NCBI GenBank assembly: GCA_034509735.1
Contig: JACGWO010000010.1
Span: 10,491,193-10,555,192 of the forward strand
Length of the DNA: 64,000 bases
Direction: 5' to 3'
Source: Sesamum alatum
Taxonomy: Eukaryota; Streptophyta; Magnoliopsida; Lamiales; Pedaliaceae
Shown: piece by piece, positions 59,230 to 64,000 of the stretch
How the letters are laid out: each line of letters starts with the position of its first letter
Numbering within the stretch: position 1 is the first letter of the stretch
Translations under genes and position numbers: made by a program
Notes under the pieces: model-generated
The model's input: the letters and a program-made list of their open reading frames with translations, nothing else
Told to the model about the DNA's origin: nothing
Database searches by the model: none

Positions 59230-59580
59230 CAGCAATGACAGCAATTGGCTGCCGCCCCTGCCGGCCGGTCACGGGTTGGCGGGCGCGCGCGGGCTTACGC
59301 TTGCGCACAGCCTGGCCGGCGTGCCTACAAACGTGCGTGTTGGAAGGGGCAGTTGCGCAGACTGCGCCGTACGCAGGCGGACGCCTGCCTGCGCACGTCG
59401 CGAGCAGGTGCACAGACTGCTGGCCCCTGGGCCAGCACTGCACAGAGTCGCGCGCACATAGGGCGCACAGGCAGGGGCCAGCACTGCATAGAGTCGTGCG
59501 CACATAGGGCGCGTAGGCTGGCTGCCTGCGCGCGTGCGCGCACAGCCCTATGTGGGCGGCCGGCCAGCAGGCACAACGTT
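59230..59580 (+). repeat. GC-rich leader patch of copy B with a 46-bp tandem repeat
   Basis: About 350 bp of GC-rich DNA lie between primer site and gag in an AT-rich element. CCAGCACTGCA(C/T)AGAGTCG occurs at 59432 and 59478, a 46-bp period. All frames look Arg/Ala-rich, as GC-rich DNA does. The open frame 59245-59793 has no recognisable domain. Confidence 0.7.
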
Positions 59581-61003
59581 TGGGCTGTTTTGTGCCGGTT
59601 TCGATGTTTTTTTTTTTTCGGAAAATTGGATTTTCTGGTGACTTCTACAACATTTTCTAAAAATGGATTAATTTTTGCATATTTGATTTTGGAGCTATTT
59701 GATTTTTTCTTAGATCAAATTTGCTTAATTAATTTTGATTTAATACATGCATTGGATGCATTGTATATAATGTCTATTAAATTTAAACTTTGAATCTTGC
59801 ACATTATTTATATATTTATACCTTGTGATTTTGGACATCACTTGGATATTTTGAATATCCGTGGTTAAGCATGATTATTTGGTATAATTATATTATGTGG
59901 GCTAATGGGATCAACATGGGATGATCACAAGAGCCCAAGACCTTATGTATGGATGCATGTTATTTATTTACATTTCTGCCGGGTGGGGCCTGCGTGCCTC
60001 TTGTTTTGGGAATATCATATCCTATTTTTCTAGCCTCATGATGTTAAGGCTTGTTCATTTTCTTTCCATGTATTACTTTCATATGTAATGAGAGTAGGTA
60101 GTTTTGGTGAGGTTTTATTTTGACAGGCCCATGGAGTCGGAGGCCCAAGGTGTACATCAAGGCGTAAAATAAGAAGAGCCACAAAGCCCATTGGAATGAT
60201 AATGGGTTTATTATTTGTGTAGTAGTGTAGGACCATCCTAGATAGACCATAGACTCACTACGGGCTTAATGGGTCGCATAGGTTAGGCTTGTAATCATTC
60301 TAACAGGGGTATGCTATTTTTATTGCATGCGGCATATTTGTTTAAACGCTTTGTGGATATTGGATATTTATGCATGCTGAAACATTTAATGTAATGAGGT
60401 CTCTGTCATTATAAAACTCTCATTTGGTTGGACCAAATTAAATATTAGGCCCAGAATAGCTCAGGTCAAAATGGTATTTTGGTCTGTCCGAGCCTTCCAT
60501 CCACAACAATGTGGTGAGGAAGCTGCCACTACCCAAGTGTGGTCTCACGAGTCGTGGCACACTTGGACTAGGGGAAAGCTGCACCATTGTTGTAAACAAA
60601 GAGATTGCACTCGTTGTTCCCTTGTCTCACGAGTCGTGGGGGGCGACAGTTGAGGCATGATTTGATTAATGGGTCGGGCCCAACGTTGAGTCACATGGTT
60701 CGCTTGGAGTCCTCGGAACCATGCGAATAGGTAAGGCAAAATATCTTGAGAATCTTATTGGATGAGAATGATATTGGATATCTCCCATGAGGTTTTCTTC
60801 ATGTGAATCATAAAGGCGGGGCATGGAGATTACGCTTATGGATCCCGAGCTCATTAGGAAATATTTTCCCGAAATTTACTTGAGTGTGGTGGACTTTCGT
60901 ATAAATAGTGGTAGGATTAAAGACTAAAAGACCATATCTTCAACTTGATTAATAATATTATCATCATCTGCTAATTTCTGCTTTACACTTTATAAATGTA
61001 GAT

Positions 61004-61756
61004 ATGTCTAAGAATCCTTTAATCATGGTACTTGAAACTAATAAGTTTAACGAAACGAACTACTCGGACTGGCTAAAAAACCTGAGGATTGTCCTCGGTT
61101 TCGAGAACTAAGGCTACGTCTTGGACGAGCCACTGTCGAGCGACTTGCCGAAGGAGTCCACGCCAGAAGAACGTTTGACGTTCAAGAAATGGCATAAGGG
61201 CAACCAAAAAGTACGCAGTATCATATTGGCTTCAATGTCTAACGACATCCAGAAGTAATATGAGAGGCTGGACAACGTCTCCGCCATAATGCTTCGCATG
61301 AACGAGGTTTATGCAGTTCCGGACAGGCATATTAGATATGCCGCCATGAAAGCAATCTTTGGCACCGAGCTGGCTGAAGGATCATCTATATAAAGTCATG
61401 GGGTCAAGATGCTTTCCCTAGTGGAGAAGCTCGAGGACCTTAAAGCTGGGCTTAACCATGACACGTACATTAACGTGATCCTCCAGTCGCTTCCTCTGTC
61501 CTATGACCCGTTTGTTGTAAACTACAACATGAACGGACTTGAAAAGTCTATTCATGAGTTGGTCAACATGTTGGTGCAATACGAGGCAACGACCTACAAG
61601 TCGGCGCCGGTAGTATTGATAGGAAAGGCTTCGACCTCCAAGGCGAATGGCAAGAAGGTCGGACGCTGGAAGAGGAAGAAGGGAAAGGAGAAGACGGTTG
61701 CGGCCCCTGCTCGTGCTCCTGGCGCCCCTGTTGCCACGTTGCTACGGAAACCGTAG
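61004..61756 (+). pseudogene. Copia gag of copy B, with stops
   Basis: ATG at 61004 (MSKNPLIMVLETNKFNETNY) opens a gag of the UBN2 type. A stop at 61109-61111 interrupts at codon 36, and another lies near 61257. From 61409 the frame is open through KMLSLVEKLEDLKAGL, LQSLPLSYDPFVVNYNMNGL and a basic stretch (GRWKRKKGKEK). The CCHC zinc knuckle that should follow is absent, removed together with the protease active site. Confidence 0.82.
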
Positions 61757-61761
61757 GATCA

Positions 61762-64000
61762 ATGGAGTTAGCCATTAGTAGGAATGTTAGGATTGTACTG
61801 AACGACTGTTTCTATGTACCTAATATGATAAACAATATTGTATCCATACCCGTCCTTGATAAGAAGGGTTATCCTTTCACCATCATTAAAAATGGTTATT
61901 ATATTACCAATGATGGTTTTGTCTCATTTGCTTGGTACATTGATGAACGGTCTGTACATACTTCAACAGTCTAATTGGATTATGACTGCAGAACACAAAC
62001 GACAACATGATAATCAAGATAATGCACAGATTTGGCATGTGAAGTTGGGTCATATTTCTAAGGATAGGATAACAAGGTTGGTGGACTCAAAGAGTCTAGA
62101 AATAGACGATTTGGACAACCTACCGACCTGCGAATCCTGTCTAAAGGGAAAGATGACCACAAATCCTTTGTTGGACAAATCACGCTAGCCAACGGTCTGT
62201 TAGATTTGATCCATATGGACGTCTGTGGTCCGTTAAATACTCAAGCTAGGGGTGGATACTCGTACTTCATAATCTTTACTGATGATCAGTCATAGTATGG
62301 TTATGTCTACCTGATGAGGTACAAATCTTAAGCCTTTGGAAGGTTTAAGGAATACAGACTTGAAGTAGAGAACTAAACCGGTCGTAAGATCAAAGCCCTT
62401 CGGTCGGACCGAGGTGGAGAGTATTTAAATGGCGAATTTACTGATTATCTAAAAGAGAATGGAATTCTCTCTGAGTGGACTCTTTCTGGAACACCACAGT
62501 TGAATGGTGTCTCTAAAAGGAGGAATCGAACCTTGTTGGACATGGTCTGATCCATGATGAGTTTTACCAAACTCCCCTTATCTTTCTGGGGATATGCTCT
62601 TGAAACGGCGGCCAAACTTTTGAACTTGGCGCCATCTAAGAAGATATCTCAGATGCCATATGAGATATGGCATGGCAAACCTACCTCCTACAGATATTTG
62701 AAACTGTGGGGTGCCCCGCATATGTCAAGAGATTAGTGGGAGATAAACTGGACTCCAAGTCTAGTTTATGCAGGTTCGTCAGATATCCGAAATAAACTAC
62801 GGGGTATTATTTTTATAAACCCTCCGAGCAAAAGGTGTTTGTCTCGCGAAACACAGTATTCTTGGAAAAGGATTTTCCATCGGATAGTCGACACAATGAG
62901 GTACTCCTTGAGGAATCAAGTGAGGTGCCCCATGAGACGGTAGTGACATCTGAGCCAGTAGTTCCCACTGATGATGTTCCAATCCTTCATAGGTCGGCCA
63001 GAGTATCCCAACCACCTGATAGGTACGAATTTCTGGGCCTGACCGGTCAGTTGGATAATGATCCAAAAACGTACGGAGAAGCGATGTCGGACATCGATTC
63101 GGATAAATGGCCTGAGGCCATGAAATCCAAAATGGACTCGATGGGTGCAAACCATGTTTGAACCCTAGTGGACCCACGCAAAGGGGTAAAACCCGTAGGG
63201 TGTAAATGGGTCTACAAATGTAAGCTTGGAGCTAACGGGGAGGTTACAACCTTCAAAGGCAGGCTTGTGGCGAAAGGTTACACTCAACAACCCGGGGTCG
63301 ATTTTGAGGAAACTTACTCGCCCATAGGAATGGCTAAGTCCATTCAGATACTACTTACCATAATAGTATGGTATGACTATGAAATATGGCAGATGGATAT
63401 GAAAACTGCCTTCCTCAACGGTTTCGTAGAGAAAGAGATCTATATGGATCAACCGGAAAGTTTCATATCTGTTGGAGAAGAGCAGAAGGTTTGCCGTCTC
63501 CAAAGGTCCATCTATGGCCTCAAACAAGCTTCCTGAAGCTGGAACATACGTTTTGATAAAGTCATACGGGGATATGATTTCATCAAGAACGAGTTAAGTC
63601 CTTGTGTATACAAGAAGATCAGTGGGAGCTCAGTTGCGTTCCTAGTGCTTTACGTGGATGACATCTTGCTCATTGGAAATGATGCTAAGATGTTGGGACC
63701 ACTAAAGCTTGGTTGTCAACATAATTTTTCATGAAGGATATGAGTGAGGCATCCTACATCCTTGGCATCAAGATCTACAGGGATAGATCTAGAAGGATGT
63801 TAGGAATGACCCAGTCCTCGTACATTGAGAAAGTCTTGAAGAGATTCAAGATGGAGAACTCAAAACAAGGATTCCTTCCTATGAGGCATAGAATTAAGTT
63901 GTCCAAGAAGCAGTCTCCTTAGACTGATAGAGCTTAAACGGATGTTGGACATTCCCTATGCTTCAGCCGTAGACAGCATTCAGTACGTTGTCCAATGCAC
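61762..64000 (+). pseudogene. Copia pol of copy B: integrase and reverse transcriptase, broken
   Basis: The pre-integrase part (LNDCFYVPNMINNIVSI) leads into the HHCC finger (IWHVKLGHIS...CESCLKGK, 62030-62150). The integrase core follows (DLIHMDVCGPLN, LRSDRGGEYL). The third catalytic residue, normally Glu in NGVSERRN, is Lys here (AAA at 62515-62517). Reverse transcriptase covers about 63100-63750 with GCKWVYKCKLGANGEV and YVDD at 63651-63662. In-frame stops occur near 62186, 62294, 62330, 62374, 62547, 63159 and 63534, and a frame change lies near 63725. The sequence continues past the window. Confidence 0.85.

Larger units (their letters stand above)
56760..64000 (+). mobile_element. Copia-family element copy B, 5' part, runs off the window
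   Basis: It has a 5' LTR (56760-58969), a primer site, a long leader with a GC-rich patch, gag, and pol up to the reverse transcriptase/RNase H junction, where the window ends. The order (integrase before reverse transcriptase) defines Ty1/copia. Stop codons, frameshifts and a deletion between gag and integrase show it is inactive. Confidence 0.88.

Noticed and set aside
59245..59793. 182-codon Arg/Ala-rich open frame
   Set aside because: It lies in a GC-rich retrotransposon leader where all frames are open. No domain is seen and several overlapping frames are equally long.
1..64000. CRISPR arrays, bacterial defence or phage systems, endogenous pararetrovirus
   Set aside because: No regularly spaced identical repeats, no bacterial gene organisation, and no coat or movement protein was seen. 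All reverse transcriptases found are of copia or LINE type.

Overview
The window is repeat-dense plant nuclear DNA, almost certainly from a flowering plant. The evidence is En/Spm (CACTA) transposons with TNP2 and Ptta/EnSpm genes, Ty1/copia and Ty3/gypsy retrotransposons with plant-type primer sites, a MuDR-like transposase, Pol III SINEs, and one plant-specific NAC transcription factor gene. The DNA is AT-rich, with GC-rich patches inside some transposons. The species cannot be named from the sequence. I see no CRISPR array, bacterial operon, organellar gene or rRNA gene.

Left part (1-26.16 kb). Two related CACTA elements lie at 16-9136 and 13687-21904, each with CACTAC...GTAGTG ends and a 3-bp target duplication. 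Element 1 keeps broken copies of both the TNP2 transposase and the Ptta/EnSpm protein. Element 2 has lost the TNP2 core by internal deletion and has a solo LTR (15869-17199) inside its Ptta gene. Between them is the only host-type gene, a single-exon NAC gene on the minus strand (11582-10582), broken by one homopolymer length change. A SINE and a small foldback element sit side by side near 12.2-12.8 kb. From 22.3 to 25.6 kb there are a tRNA-like repeat, a LINE remnant, and rearranged pieces of the long LTR family seen again at 50-59 kb.

Middle (26.16-38.3 kb). This is a nested stack. A minus-strand, gag-only Ty3/gypsy-like element (26165-38311, duplication TAAAC) contains a foldback transposon (26997-27736) and a complete plus-strand Ty1/copia element (29654-34514, duplication AAGAC). 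The copia LTRs are nearly identical, but its gag-pol is cut by three single-base homopolymer changes.

Right part (38.3-64 kb). Two foldback elements precede a decayed MuDR-like element (about 42.7-49.35 kb) that hosts a 1-kb hAT-type element and a 1.3-kb Mutator-type foldback element. After a minus-strand solo LTR (49641-50121) come two copies of one long-LTR copia family. Copy A (50403-56759) is heavily deleted. Copy B (56760 to beyond the window end) appears to be inserted into the 3' LTR of A.

Nothing here is clearly a new biological system. The value lies in the exact insertion boundaries, their relative order, the paired CACTA elements, and a set of homopolymer frameshifts across unrelated genes that raises the question of assembly error.
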